From the NCBI GenBank assembly GCA_964465155.1, contig CAYXIH010000004.1:7536-71535 (forward strand): DNA of 64,000 nt, in the 5' to 3' direction. Both the position numbers and the translations under genes were made by a program. This document shows, piece by piece, positions 34,917-43,244 of the stretch. Origin of the DNA: Spiro-02 sp964465155. Lineage in GTDB: Bacteria; Spirochaetota; Spirochaetia; Sphaerochaetales; Sphaerochaetaceae. Under the pieces are notes generated by a model, which was not told the DNA's origin, did no database searches, and saw only the letters and a program-made list of their open reading frames with translations. Position 1 is the first letter of the stretch. Each line of letters opens with the position of its first letter.

Positions 34917-34922
34917 TATACT
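34917..34922 (+). promoter_or_regulatory. -10 element for a probably leaderless GNAT mRNA
   Basis: TATACT lies six bases before the ATG at 34929. A weak -35 candidate (TGCACA, 34894-34899) is 17 bases upstream. There is no usefully spaced ribosome site. Confidence 0.45.
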
Positions 34923-34928
34923 CAAGGC

Positions 34929-35816
34929 ATGAAGAACCAACAAGACCAGATATGTGCGACACCAGGATTGCCCAAAGAAGAACAACCAGCAATATTGGCG
35001 TTGCAGAGCCGGTGCAATGACCATGATGGATCCCATACTGAAATCGAATTGGAAAACCGGTACACACGTGACAAACAGATGCCATCCCATTTCGTCGGGT
35101 ACCACCAGGGTAGCCCTGTTGCACTGTTGATGCTGTTCCACATGGAGCCATTGGAGATGGAGGTCATTGCCTATACGGATCCAAACTTCCGCAGGCTTGG
35201 ATGGTTCAAGAGATTGTTCGAAGCCGCCATGGTGCAAGTGGCAAGCCATGGTGTCAAGCGGTTGCTCTTCCAGACAGAGAACCAGGAGGAGGCTGCCCTG
35301 GTGATGGACTCCATCTGCACCAAGTGGGACATCAACCACAGCGAATACAGGATGAGCTGTGTACACACTGCTTCAGCGGACATCCCACGGCTCGATGCCC
35401 AAATCATCACCACTAATACCCTCGCAACTGCGGCAAGCGTAGGCACGGGCATCTATGAGGGCGAGTGGGAGGACAACTTCTCCTTCCTCTCCACAATCGT
35501 CACCACCGACGGTTCACAGGCTTATCTCCTGCATGACGGTGAAGAAGCGGTGGGGATCTGTTGCCTGCGCATGTATGACGATTGTGCCCTCCTGTTTGGC
35601 TTGGGGATCAAGCAAGAGCTACGGGGAACTGGATTGGGCAAGAGATTGCTCGCCACCATGCTTGACATTGCACTGCAGAGCCGACAGGTGGTCACCCTGG
35701 AGGTGGATAGCATGAACCCTGCCGCTTTGGCCTTGTACCGCCGCTTGGGGTTCGTTGAGGAGTTCCGCACCGATTATCTCGGTGCGGATACCCACGACAT
35801 TAGGATTGGAGGGTAA
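34929..35816 (+). CDS. Double-GNAT-domain N-acetyltransferase
   Basis: The 295-residue protein has two acetyltransferase folds. The C-terminal one is canonical: GLGIKQELRGTGLGKRLL near residue 228 is motif A (acetyl-CoA binding, R/QxxGxG/A), followed by SMNPAALALYRRLGFVEEF (motif B). The N-terminal half has a similar but weaker pattern (AYTDPNFRRLGWFKRLFEAA near residue 86) and may be inactive. The substrate is unknown. The ATG has TATACT six bases upstream and AAGG only one base away, so a leaderless message is likely. It overlaps the convergent GH28 gene by 17 bases. Confidence 0.85.
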   Translation: MKNQQDQICATPGLPKEEQPAILALQSRCNDHDGSHTEIELENRYTRDKQMPSHFVGYHQGSPVALLMLFHMEPLEMEVIAYTDPNFRRLGWFKRLFEAAMVQVASHGVKRLLFQTENQEEAALVMDSICTKWDINHSEYRMSCVHTASADIPRLDAQIITTNTLATAASVGTGIYEGEWEDNFSFLSTIVTTDGSQAYLLHDGEEAVGICCLRMYDDCALLFGLGIKQELRGTGLGKRLLATMLDIALQSRQVVTLEVDSMNPAALALYRRLGFVEEFRTDYLGADTHDIRIGG

Positions 35817-37170
35817 TATCTGTTCCAGACTCCATGATGAATGGAGGTTCAGCCCCATTCACCTGGACATCGATGAACGTGCCCACGACATTGCGGCAGC
35901 GAATCCCCCGTCCTTCGACTGAAGAAATCCCTGCAAACATCTCAGACTCATCGACACTCACCAGATCATTGTCCGCGACATCGAAGGTACAATGCTCTAC
36001 CACCAATGAGGTAATCGGCTGCTCGGGCAGTCCAACGATGAACCCGGCACTTGCACGGCTGTCCGTTGCATGGCAGTTGGAGATCCTGATACCAGAGAGT
36101 GATGGTGTGTCTGCTTCGAGTGGCAGCGGCTCGGGACTGAGGCACTGCATGTCGGTCGTACCACAGCGGTAATACATGTTGATCGTAATCGGACAGAAAT
36201 TGCGGCGCATCGTGAGGTCACGGAACTTCAGGTCATGTATCGCCCCACCCCTGCCACGGCGTGTCTTGATTCTGATCCCACGGTCGGTCCCGTCAAACAG
36301 GCACCCCGTCGCCTCGACATCCCAGATACCGGCAGCGGTCTCGCTGCCGATGACAACACCTCCATGGGCATTGCGGACCGTACAGCCGCTGATGTATACC
36401 TCTTGGGTTGGTTTGTCGACAAGCATCCCATCGAGGCCACTGCCGCTCTTGATCGCAATGCCATCATCACCGACATCCACCACGCAATCTTCTATGACGA
36501 CATCCGTGCAGGAATCGATGTCGATCCCGTCGGTGTTGGGAGCATCTGCTGGGTTCTTGATCTGGACATCCCGAATTGTCACGCCCACGCAGTATACCGG
36601 GTGGAGCGTCCAAAACGGGCTGTTCACCAACGTCACCGATTCCATGAGGACATCGGAACAGTCAAGGAACTGTACCAATGGGGGTCGCAGGAACTGGCAC
36701 TGGCGTCCGCCACCGCCCCCTGGCTGCTTTTCAAACCCGACGTTCATCCTGGCAAAACGCTTCTCAAGGTCAGTCTGGGGCTCATGCTGTGTATTGCGCT
36801 TGTGGATCGAAGCTTCCCACCACACCTTGCCAGATCCATCGAGGACGCCACCACCGGTGACCGTGACATCATGCGCACCATTGGCAAAGAGACAGGGGTG
36901 CATGCACCAGCACTCGACCCCTTCCCAGCGGCTGTATACCGGAAGGTACTTCTCAAAGTCATCGATGAAGCGGATGGTTGCCCCACTTTGGATCTCCAGC
37001 GTGGTCTCCGACCAAATCTGCAGGGGACCTGTCAGATAGGTTCCCGCTGGGACAACCACATGGGTCCCCCCATGCTTGGCAGCCCGGGACAGAACCGCCT
37101 CGAATGCCTGGGTATCATCATGCAGTCCATCTCCTACTGCTCCAAAGTCCAACACTGATATCGTATCCAT
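35800..37170 (-). CDS. Glycoside hydrolase family 28 (polygalacturonase-like)
   Basis: The 456-residue right-handed beta-helix enzyme hydrolyses galacturonan or rhamnogalacturonan chains. All GH28 catalytic motifs are visible: NTDGIDIDSC near residue 210, GDDGIAIKSG near residue 232, AHGGVVIGSE near residue 265 and RIKT near residue 292. The N-terminal ISVLDFGAVGDGLHDDTQAF is the usual lead-in. It lacks a signal peptide, so it probably works on imported oligogalacturonides. ATG 37170 is chosen because GGAGG lies four to five bases upstream and the pectate-type domain begins there; the longer reading to 37494 is spurious. It is divergent from the isomerase gene. Confidence 0.93.
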   Translation of the reverse strand: MDTISVLDFGAVGDGLHDDTQAFEAVLSRAAKHGGTHVVVPAGTYLTGPLQIWSETTLEIQSGATIRFIDDFEKYLPVYSRWEGVECWCMHPCLFANGAHDVTVTGGGVLDGSGKVWWEASIHKRNTQHEPQTDLEKRFARMNVGFEKQPGGGGGRQCQFLRPPLVQFLDCSDVLMESVTLVNSPFWTLHPVYCVGVTIRDVQIKNPADAPNTDGIDIDSCTDVVIEDCVVDVGDDGIAIKSGSGLDGMLVDKPTQEVYISGCTVRNAHGGVVIGSETAAGIWDVEATGCLFDGTDRGIRIKTRRGRGGAIHDLKFRDLTMRRNFCPITINMYYRCGTTDMQCLSPEPLPLEADTPSLSGIRISNCHATDSRASAGFIVGLPEQPITSLVVEHCTFDVADNDLVSVDESEMFAGISSVEGRGIRCRNVVGTFIDVQVNGAEPPFIMESGTDITLQS

Positions 37171-37191
37171 ATGGCCTCCATGCCGTGATTC

Positions 37192-37220
37192 TTTACAAAT
37201 ACATTCCGAGTCTGTACACT
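37192..37220 (+). promoter_or_regulatory. Promoter of the TIM-barrel isomerase gene, probably leaderless
   Basis: TTTACA (37192-37197), a 17-base spacer and TACACT (37215-37220) lie seven bases before the ATG at 37228. No ribosome site fits between them. Confidence 0.6.
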
Positions 37221-37227
37221 CAACCGC

Positions 37228-38106
37228 ATGATGAACATCGGTTTTCGCGCACACGATTTCGGGTCCTTTGCGACCGTCGGGGAGTTGGCCGCCACCATTG
37301 GCCAGTTCCAAAAGCCATCCGTCATCCAGCTGGCACTGAAAAAAGTCATCCCCACTGCCCCTGCGGTCAAGCAGTACACTCCCCAGCTCATCGATGACGT
37401 CCGCTCTGCCCTTGCCCAGCAACAGGTCGGCGTCGCAGTCATCGGATGCTACATCAACCCCGTGCACCCGGACCCGGAAGCCCGCGATGCCCAACTCTCA
37501 CAATTCGAGACCTGCCTGAGGCTGAACAAGGAGTTCGGATGCAAGGTCGTCGGTACCGAGACAGGATCATGCAATCCCGACAGTTCCTACAACCCAGACA
37601 CCTTTGACCCCAAGGTCTGGGATATCCTCAGGTCAAGCGTCGACCGCCTGCTGCAGACCGCCGTCAAGGAAGACGCAATCGTCGCACTCGAGGCAGTCTC
37701 CAGAAAAAACACCATCTGTTCCATCAGCAGGATGGCCCGCATCATGGAAGAATTCGATTCCCCCCACCTGCGTGTCATCTACGACCCCGTCAACCTCGTC
37801 CCTTGGCTTGGCATTCCCGAGCTTGATGGAAGCGTCCGCACTGCCCCTTCATCGGAAGCACAGCAGGCCTTCGTTCAGGAGGCCCTTGATGCCTTCGGTG
37901 AAAAGATCGTGGCCATCCACGCCAAGGACTACATCCTCGATGAACGCGGCTGGAAGATTGGCGACATCCCCATACTCACAGGGGTGATGGATTGGCCCAT
38001 GATCTTCAGGACACTGAGGACCAACGGCATCGATGTCCCCATACTGCTTGAGAACCTCAATCCCACAACCCTTGCGGATACCTTGGAACAGCTACGCCAA
38101 TTCTGA
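37228..38106 (+). CDS. Sugar phosphate isomerase/epimerase (xylose-isomerase-like TIM barrel)
   Basis: The 292-residue protein has the AP endonuclease 2/xylose isomerase-like TIM-barrel pattern. VVGTETGSCNPD near residue 110, IVALEAVSRKNTI near residue 150, LRVIYDPVNLVPW near residue 185, and IVAIHAKDYIL near residue 230 supply the expected Glu, Asp and His metal ligands. VPILLENLNP near residue 272 supplies the last Glu. The substrate is unknown. Divergence from a GH28 gene suggests a role in handling pectin-derived sugar acids. It has no ribosome site and a promoter directly upstream. An alternative start is the next codon (ATGATG). Confidence 0.85.
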   Translation: MMNIGFRAHDFGSFATVGELAATIGQFQKPSVIQLALKKVIPTAPAVKQYTPQLIDDVRSALAQQQVGVAVIGCYINPVHPDPEARDAQLSQFETCLRLNKEFGCKVVGTETGSCNPDSSYNPDTFDPKVWDILRSSVDRLLQTAVKEDAIVALEAVSRKNTICSISRMARIMEEFDSPHLRVIYDPVNLVPWLGIPELDGSVRTAPSSEAQQAFVQEALDAFGEKIVAIHAKDYILDERGWKIGDIPILTGVMDWPMIFRTLRTNGIDVPILLENLNPTTLADTLEQLRQF

Positions 38107-38157
38107 ACCCTGCCATGGCAGGGCGCAATGTCCGTTATAGCTCTCTTTTTGTACTTT

Positions 38158-38180
38158 ACCGCTCCTAGAACAGGAGCGGT
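38158..38180. terminator. Stem-loop at the convergent end of the isomerase and thymidine kinase genes
   Basis: ACCGCTCCT (38158-38166) pairs perfectly with AGGAGCGGT (38172-38180) across AGAAC and includes the stop codon of the thymidine kinase gene. A second palindrome, CCCTGCCATGGCAGGG, lies at 38108-38123 after the isomerase stop. Neither has a good U-tract after it, so termination is plausible but not certain. Confidence 0.45.
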
Positions 38181-39307
38181 TGGTCTAGTTGCACGGGCCG
38201 TTTGTTGTCTGACAAGACCTTGGTCATGTAGCTACGGTCCAAACCCAAGTCGTTGACCAGCCTGACCAGCAACTCCTCCGGTACGAGGTTCTGCTCGGCG
38301 AAGAGGAAGATCAGGGCCTTCTCGGCAATATTTCCGGGAAGCAGCGAGTTGTAGTAGATCTCCTCATCTGCAAGCCCTTGATACCTTCCATGGATATTCC
38401 CATACAGTATTGAGTGCTCCATGTCATGTTTGAGGGCATCAAGTTCCTTGCGCAACGGTGCTTCATCACCACGTGCAGCCATCTCTCCAAGCGGCTTGAG
38501 ATGGAAGAAGGTATACTCCTTGCCGGGAAGATAGTGGTGCTCGTCACACCGTGAAGCATAGTTGGGCGAGAGGGAATCTGACTTGAGGATGTCTCCACCG
38601 ACAATGATCAGGGGATCGAAATAGAGTGCCGGGCACTCCTTGCCATCCACCTGGTAATACCGATAGGTGTAGAAGGCATCTTTCATGCAGTCCGGATGCT
38701 CACAATAGGCGGTCAGCGGTATCACGTCCGTTGCGATATCAAGCATCAGGCGGGCTGTGGAATTGAAGATGTCCCTACGGAAATTGAGGATCAAGGTGGG
38801 GAAGATGAACATCACCCCCCGTTCGAGGCTGTGGTTGCGGACGACATACGCCAACCGCTCGTCAAAGAAAGAGGCCTCATCGATAATGAACGTACCGACA
38901 CCCGGATTGTCCTCCAGCACCCGCTCCAAGCCAAACGAGTCGCGGATGCGGGCAATGTCGCTGCCACAGCGGACATATCCACCGCGGTAGCACAATGCAT
39001 CCTCGGGCAAGTCGGAGAAACGTGCCCCATCTATCTCGCTGCGGATGAAGAACACCCGGCGACGGTCAACGTCGCCGGTGCTGGTGCGCATTCGCACGAC
39101 ATCGCTCTTCTTCTGGGCAATGGCTGCATCCCTCCACACTCGGGCGGAGAATTCAGTCTTGCCAGAACCCATTGGGCCAATCAGCAGCACCCTTCTGCCC
39201 GGAGATGTGAAATCGAAATGGGAAAACGTCTCATGCACGTCAATGGTGGGGAACCCCAGGCTCTTGAGAAAGTCCTCGGCTACCCCACTTTGTTCAATAC
39301 GAGGCAT
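38165..39307 (-). CDS. tdk: Thymidine kinase-like protein with long C-terminal extension
   Basis: The 380-residue protein has the type II thymidine kinase layout. The P-loop is LLIGPMGSGKTEF near residue 42, Walker B is FIIDEASFF near residue 140, and FPTLILNFRRDIF matches the DFR loop. A zinc-site pattern follows with YCEHPDC near residue 203 and ASRCDEHHY near residue 255, where His replaces the last Cys. Usual members have about 190-200 residues. This one has an expanded core and about 110 extra C-terminal residues of unknown function. It overlaps deoC by 14 bases, which supports a deoxynucleoside salvage role. Confidence 0.82.
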   Translation of the reverse strand: MPRIEQSGVAEDFLKSLGFPTIDVHETFSHFDFTSPGRRVLLIGPMGSGKTEFSARVWRDAAIAQKKSDVVRMRTSTGDVDRRRVFFIRSEIDGARFSDLPEDALCYRGGYVRCGSDIARIRDSFGLERVLEDNPGVGTFIIDEASFFDERLAYVVRNHSLERGVMFIFPTLILNFRRDIFNSTARLMLDIATDVIPLTAYCEHPDCMKDAFYTYRYYQVDGKECPALYFDPLIIVGGDILKSDSLSPNYASRCDEHHYLPGKEYTFFHLKPLGEMAARGDEAPLRKELDALKHDMEHSILYGNIHGRYQGLADEEIYYNSLLPGNIAEKALIFLFAEQNLVPEELLVRLVNDLGLDRSYMTKVLSDNKRPVQLDQPLLF

Positions 39308-39959
39308 CTGAGGCAGCTCCCTGTACGATGGCGATGCCGCTGCTGGTTCCCAGGCGGGTTGCTCCGTTCTCGATCATGGCACAGGCAGTCTCATAGGACC
39401 TGACACCACCGGAAGCCTTCACACCAATGTCAGGACCAACAGTCTTGCGCATGAGGACAATGTCTTCAACGGTTGCACCGCCAGTGGAGAATCCTGTGGA
39501 GGTCTTGACGTAGTCGGCACCCGATGCAACTGCGATCTGGCATGCACGCACTTTCTCCTCGTCGGTCAGGAGGCAGGTCTCGATGATCACCTTCAGCAAC
39601 ATGCCACCACAGGCAAGCTTCACGTCCCGGATATCCTGTGCGACCAGGTCGTCGCGCTTGCCCTTGAGCCAGCCAACGTTGATGACCATGTCGATTTCAA
39701 CTGCACCCTGCTCAACTGCATGGTGTGCCTCGAATGCCTTGGCGGCCGTGGACATGGCTCCCAATGGGAAGCCAACGACGGTACACACGTTCACACCGGT
39801 ATCCTGCAGCAGCTGGGCACACAATGGTACCCAACAGCTATTGACGCACACAGAGGCGAAATGCCACTTGGCTGCATCCTTGCACAGCTGCTCGATGGTC
39901 TCCTGGGTGGCGTTCGCCGCCAGCACGGTATGATCAATATACTTTGCAATGTCTTTCAT
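39294..39959 (-). CDS. deoC: Deoxyribose-phosphate aldolase
   Basis: The 221-residue class I aldolase splits 2-deoxyribose-5-phosphate into acetaldehyde and glyceraldehyde-3-phosphate. IDHTVLAANATQETI at the N-terminus, VCTVVGFPLGAM near residue 60, EIDMVINVGWLKG near residue 88, and the Schiff-base segment YVKTSTGFSTGGAT near residue 150 are conserved. ATG 39959 is chosen because GGAGG lies five to six bases upstream; upstream in-frame codons add nothing. Its 3' end overlaps the thymidine kinase gene. With the nucleoside importer and PNP at the left end it completes deoxynucleoside use. Confidence 0.95.
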   Translation of the reverse strand: MKDIAKYIDHTVLAANATQETIEQLCKDAAKWHFASVCVNSCWVPLCAQLLQDTGVNVCTVVGFPLGAMSTAAKAFEAHHAVEQGAVEIDMVINVGWLKGKRDDLVAQDIRDVKLACGGMLLKVIIETCLLTDEEKVRACQIAVASGADYVKTSTGFSTGGATVEDIVLMRKTVGPDIGVKASGGVRSYETACAMIENGATRLGTSSGIAIVQGAASDASY

Positions 39960-40077
39960 ATAATCCTCCAATCTTGAGTTGGTAGAAGTGGGCATCTGCC
40001 CTGCTGTGAGAGTATCCCAAAAATATGGGGAAAGCAACGCATGGCGTGCAGGAATTTGGAGTTGCTCCAGGTTCATC

Positions 40078-40106
40078 TTGACCACAGACCCATTGCAAGA
40101 TAGTCT
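40078..40106 (+). promoter_or_regulatory. Promoter of the NUDIX gene, probably leaderless
   Basis: TTGACC (40078-40083), a 17-base spacer and TAGTCT (40101-40106), followed by six bases and the ATG at 40113. No ribosome site is present. Confidence 0.6.
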
Positions 40107-40112
40107 TGAACC

Positions 40113-41063
40113 ATGTTTTTGCAAACCATAGCTGACCAATACCTGTGGGTAATCTGCGTGATACTCCTGGTAAATATCTTTCAGAGAAAGATTCCAAACT
40201 CGGACAAGAAGCGCTTTGCCACGATCTACCTGGCTGCACTTGCACTGTTGTTCGATGTCGTGATCATTGTCGTCATCACCCGGGGCTGGCCGCAGTGGAC
40301 TGCAGCCATCGGACTATTGATGGTCGTTGCCCTTGGCATCGCCCTGCGCAAGTGGGTATGGCCGTTCAGGCTCCATTGCCCCGATTGCGGCAAGAGGCTG
40401 GACCTCAACCATGTCATGGGCCACGATGACAACCGCTGTGACGACTGCTGGGCAAAAGCCCATCCCGAGGAAGCTGCAAAGCTTGCCCAGGAAGCCAAGG
40501 AAAAAGAGGAGGCTGCCCATCCACAGTCCCCTGCAATTGCCCAGGCAGAGGCGGAAACCGTCGACCAGATTGACTGGGACGAATGGGAGCCTACCGAGAC
40601 ATGTGTGATCACCTACCTGTTCGACGATGCAGGAAACGTACTGCTCATCGACAAGAAGCGTGGATTGGGCAACGGTCTGGTCAACGCTCCCGGAGGCCAT
40701 ATCGAGGAGGCGGAGACTGCGATGGAAGCAGCCATCCGTGAATTCAAGGAGGAGACGGGATTGGATGTCTCCGGCTTGAAGCACATGGGTGTCCTGAACT
40801 TCCAGTTCCGCGACGGGCTTGCCATGAAGGGTCACGTATTCTTCAGCAACAGCCACAGCGGGACCATGGTGGAGACTGACGAAGCCAAGCCGTATTGGTG
40901 CCCCACCACCGCCATCCCCTACGACAAGATGTGGGCTGACGACCAGCTGTGGCTCCCCCTTGCCTTGGACGGCAAGCACTTCGAAGCCAATTTCATCTTC
41001 GACGACCGTACCATGCTCTCCAGCGATGTGCAGGTGGTCGACCAAGAGGATTCCGACCAATAA
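40113..41063 (+). CDS. Membrane-anchored NUDIX hydrolase with zinc-ribbon-like linker
   Basis: The 316-residue protein has three N-terminal hydrophobic segments (about residues 8-22, 35-56 and 62-80). CPDCGKRLD ... CDDC near residues 90-112 is a zinc-ribbon-like CxxC pair, followed by a Glu/Ala-rich charged linker (115-150). A C-terminal NUDIX domain carries GGHIEEAETAMEAAIREF-KEETG near residue 190, which fits the GX5EX7REUXEEXGU box. Its surroundings resemble MutT/MTH1-type 8-oxo-dGTP or related nucleotide diphosphatases. Membrane tethering of such a domain is unusual. An intrinsic terminator follows. Confidence 0.86.
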   Translation: MFLQTIADQYLWVICVILLVNIFQRKIPNSDKKRFATIYLAALALLFDVVIIVVITRGWPQWTAAIGLLMVVALGIALRKWVWPFRLHCPDCGKRLDLNHVMGHDDNRCDDCWAKAHPEEAAKLAQEAKEKEEAAHPQSPAIAQAEAETVDQIDWDEWEPTETCVITYLFDDAGNVLLIDKKRGLGNGLVNAPGGHIEEAETAMEAAIREFKEETGLDVSGLKHMGVLNFQFRDGLAMKGHVFFSNSHSGTMVETDEAKPYWCPTTAIPYDKMWADDQLWLPLALDGKHFEANFIFDDRTMLSSDVQVVDQEDSDQ

Positions 41064-41085
41064 GGGCTATCACAAGCCTCTCATG

Positions 41086-41111
41086 CGCCGCCTGTCACGG
41101 GCGGCGTTTTT
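41086..41111 (+). terminator. Intrinsic terminator after the NUDIX gene
   Basis: CGCCGCC (41086-41092) pairs with GGCGGCG (41100-41106) over a seven-base loop and is followed by five T residues. It lies 22 bases past the NUDIX stop. Confidence 0.85.
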
Positions 41112-41124
41112 CATGTCCAGCTGT

Positions 41125-41154
41125 TTCACATATGGCGGCATGTTGTGCTATCCT
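41125..41154 (+). promoter_or_regulatory. Promoter of the YigZ-like gene, probably leaderless
   Basis: TTCACA (41125-41130), an 18-base spacer and the extended -10 TGCTATCCT (hexamer 41149-41154). Six bases separate it from the ATG at 41161, and no ribosome site is visible. Confidence 0.6.
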
Positions 41155-41160
41155 CACAGC

Positions 41161-41757
41161 ATGAAGATATTGCTGGAGCGCCACCAGGCTGAGATTGAGA
41201 TCAAGAAATCACGGTTCATTGCCATTGCTGCACCAGTGGAAACGGTACAGGAGCTGAAGACACTCATCACGCAGACGCGCAATGAGCATCCGCAAGCTAC
41301 CCATGTGGTCCATGCCGCCGTCATGGGGAGCGAGGGGACCAACTTCTCCATGAGCGACGACCATGAGCCGAAGAACACCGCCGGTCGTCCTGCACTGGAG
41401 GTGCTCAAAGGCAGTGGGGTAACCAATATTGCCGTCTTGGTGATCAGGTACTTTGGAGGTACGCTGCTGGGAACCGGTGGCCTCGTCAAGGCATATGGCG
41501 ACAGCGTCAAGGCTGTGCTGGAAGGGATACAGACAGAAGAGCTGGTGCAGCGGGCCACCTGTACCGTAACGACCGACTACAGCAGCTATGAGCAGATGAA
41601 GAAGCTGCTGCTCTCCCATGAAGGAACATCCATCACCGAATCGTTCGGTACCGAGGTGCTGCTCGGTGCATTGGTACCAACGCACCTGGTGCAAAGCCTC
41701 TGCGATGCAGTCACGGAACTGACCAACGGAAGGGATAGTGTAGTAGTAGTCTCCTAA
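41161..41757 (+). CDS. YigZ/IMPACT-family protein (UPF0029)
   Basis: The 198-residue protein matches the YigZ/IMPACT family in length and motifs. EIKKSRFIAIAAPV near residue 18 and ATHVVHAAVMG are followed by the signature DDHEPKNTAGRPALEVL and NIAVLVIRYFGGTLLGTGGLVKAYGDS (given in parts: VIRYFGGTLLGTGGL). A C-terminal DUF1949-type ferredoxin-like domain (about 135-198) follows. The molecular function in bacteria is unclear. Eukaryotic IMPACT acts in translational control. Its stop codon overlaps that of the convergent M28 peptidase gene (CTAA). Confidence 0.92.
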   Translation: MKILLERHQAEIEIKKSRFIAIAAPVETVQELKTLITQTRNEHPQATHVVHAAVMGSEGTNFSMSDDHEPKNTAGRPALEVLKGSGVTNIAVLVIRYFGGTLLGTGGLVKAYGDSVKAVLEGIQTEELVQRATCTVTTDYSSYEQMKKLLLSHEGTSITESFGTEVLLGALVPTHLVQSLCDAVTELTNGRDSVVVVS

Positions 41758-43205
41758 CGTTTTGAAAGGCGACGGAACCGCAAGCTCGGACCCTCGGCAT
41801 CTGGCTGGGCAGTCTCTTCCGGCTCTACCGGCTGGAGTTCTTCCGGCTGTGCCGTAATATTCCACGGACCGTCGAGGGAGAGGTCTCCTCCATCCAAAAG
41901 CTGTGCAAACCGGATTGCAATGGAGAGAGACTGCTCAACCACCTTGGGTTCGATTGCCTGGGGCAGGTCATCGGGGGTGTGGTAGACGCTCGGACGGGAG
42001 ATATCATCCCATGCAATTGCGGAGAGCGTCACGGCATGGAGACCCGCACGGGCCCCTTCGGCGGCATCTGTCCCACCTCCCAAGAAAGGAATCGGATGGC
42101 TCTTCGCATGGTAGCCCATGGCCTGTGCAATCTCCACGCATCCACTGGCCATCCGCTGGGAGAGTTTGACCGTCCCGTTGATATCACGCACCAAGAACGT
42201 CAATTCGTCGCTGTAGTAGGGACAGTCAAAGTTGAACATCCAACTGTCTCCGGCAGTTGCCTGAAGCATGTCATGCTCCTGTGCACACCACGCCCGCGAT
42301 CCTCGCAGCCCCACCTCTTCCCCATCGAACGAGGCAAACACCAGCTGTGTATGCTCCAGGCCTTTGCCGTTCCGACGGCTCCAAGAGAAGAAACGTGCCA
42401 GCTCGACAGCCATGGAAGAGCCAATGAGGTCATCGCCAGCCCCTGGGGATGCACCGTCGCCCATGAAGCGCCACAGCGGGAGGACGAAGGGAACCATCAG
42501 GGTAAAGAGGATGAGGAAGACCATGATTGCCACGGGGGGCAAGCCAATGGTGAACAAGCGCCCGGTAACCGCCTGTACCAACAGCTGGACCAGGGAGAAG
42601 ATCCCCAACATTCCCACCAATGCAACTGGCAACCCGACCTTCATGGCATAGGTGGATTTGTCCAGCTTGTTGTACCGGAACAAGCGTGCGCTATCATGGT
42701 GTCCGCTGAACACCACGGTATGGAGCACTTCTCCACTTGGGTTGATCACCCCATGAACATTGCACCCTGGCACCGACGGGTACAACGAATCGGTCATAGG
42801 CTTGTAGGCAATATATTCTCGGTATACGACTATCCCGAACAGGATATACAGGATAACGGAGAGGAAGGGAATTCCGAACCACATCAGCAGCAGGCTCAAG
42901 GGGTAGAGCACGACAGCCATCCGGATCCATCCGGTGAAGGCTCCGGGATGCATGGTAAATTCCTGCATGTGTGTCGAATCACAGAACTTGCCCAACTCCT
43001 CATGCAGATCCTTTGCACATGCCGCGTCGGCCTCGCTGCCTGCGGGGCGGGGGCCATACGCACCAATGAGGCGGCTGACGCGCTCAAGGGCAAGCTTGGC
43101 AAGCTTTCCGGCCTTGAGTGTCTCCACCCCACCCTTGGGTTGTGTATCTGCTGGTGCCGGTTTGTTTGCCGGACGTTTTTTGAACGAGAAGTTGAACAGT
43201 CGCAT
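41754..43205 (-). CDS. Membrane-embedded M28-family metallopeptidase
   Basis: The 483-residue protein has the di-zinc ligands of M28 aminopeptidases: SGHHDSARL (His169, Asp171), GAGDD (Asp258), FDGEEVG (Glu296, Glu297), FNFDCPYY (Asp327) and VYHTPDD (His409). Two hydrophobic helices lie before the catalytic core (about 93-127), and two more are inserted between the first and second ligand groups (about 190-212 and 218-245). The usual spacing there is much shorter. The product is therefore a membrane protease with unknown substrates. The start at 43205 is preceded by TTGACA-17-CACAAT ending ten bases upstream, so its leader is nearly absent. In-frame ATG 43226 is less likely. Confidence 0.85.
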   Translation of the reverse strand: MRLFNFSFKKRPANKPAPADTQPKGGVETLKAGKLAKLALERVSRLIGAYGPRPAGSEADAACAKDLHEELGKFCDSTHMQEFTMHPGAFTGWIRMAVVLYPLSLLLMWFGIPFLSVILYILFGIVVYREYIAYKPMTDSLYPSVPGCNVHGVINPSGEVLHTVVFSGHHDSARLFRYNKLDKSTYAMKVGLPVALVGMLGIFSLVQLLVQAVTGRLFTIGLPPVAIMVFLILFTLMVPFVLPLWRFMGDGASPGAGDDLIGSSMAVELARFFSWSRRNGKGLEHTQLVFASFDGEEVGLRGSRAWCAQEHDMLQATAGDSWMFNFDCPYYSDELTFLVRDINGTVKLSQRMASGCVEIAQAMGYHAKSHPIPFLGGGTDAAEGARAGLHAVTLSAIAWDDISRPSVYHTPDDLPQAIEPKVVEQSLSIAIRFAQLLDGGDLSLDGPWNITAQPEELQPVEPEETAQPDAEGPSLRFRRLSKR

Positions 43206-43215
43206 TTTCAACCGT

Positions 43216-43244
43216 ATTGTGCCCATTGCCTTGAGAACTGTCAA
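43216..43244 (-). promoter_or_regulatory. Promoter of the M28 peptidase gene with a near-leaderless start
   Basis: On the minus strand TTGACA (43239-43244), a 17-base spacer and CACAAT (43216-43221). Ten bases separate the -10 from the ATG at 43205, so the leader would be three to four bases with no ribosome site. Confidence 0.5.

Noticed and set aside
34761..35366. Minus-strand frame of 201 codons downstream of the SpoIIE gene
   Set aside because: Overlaps the GNAT gene, shows no family pattern and has no start signals.
37171..37494. N-terminal extension of the GH28 protein
   Set aside because: The extra 108 residues are antisense to the isomerase gene and lack character; GGAGG supports 37170.
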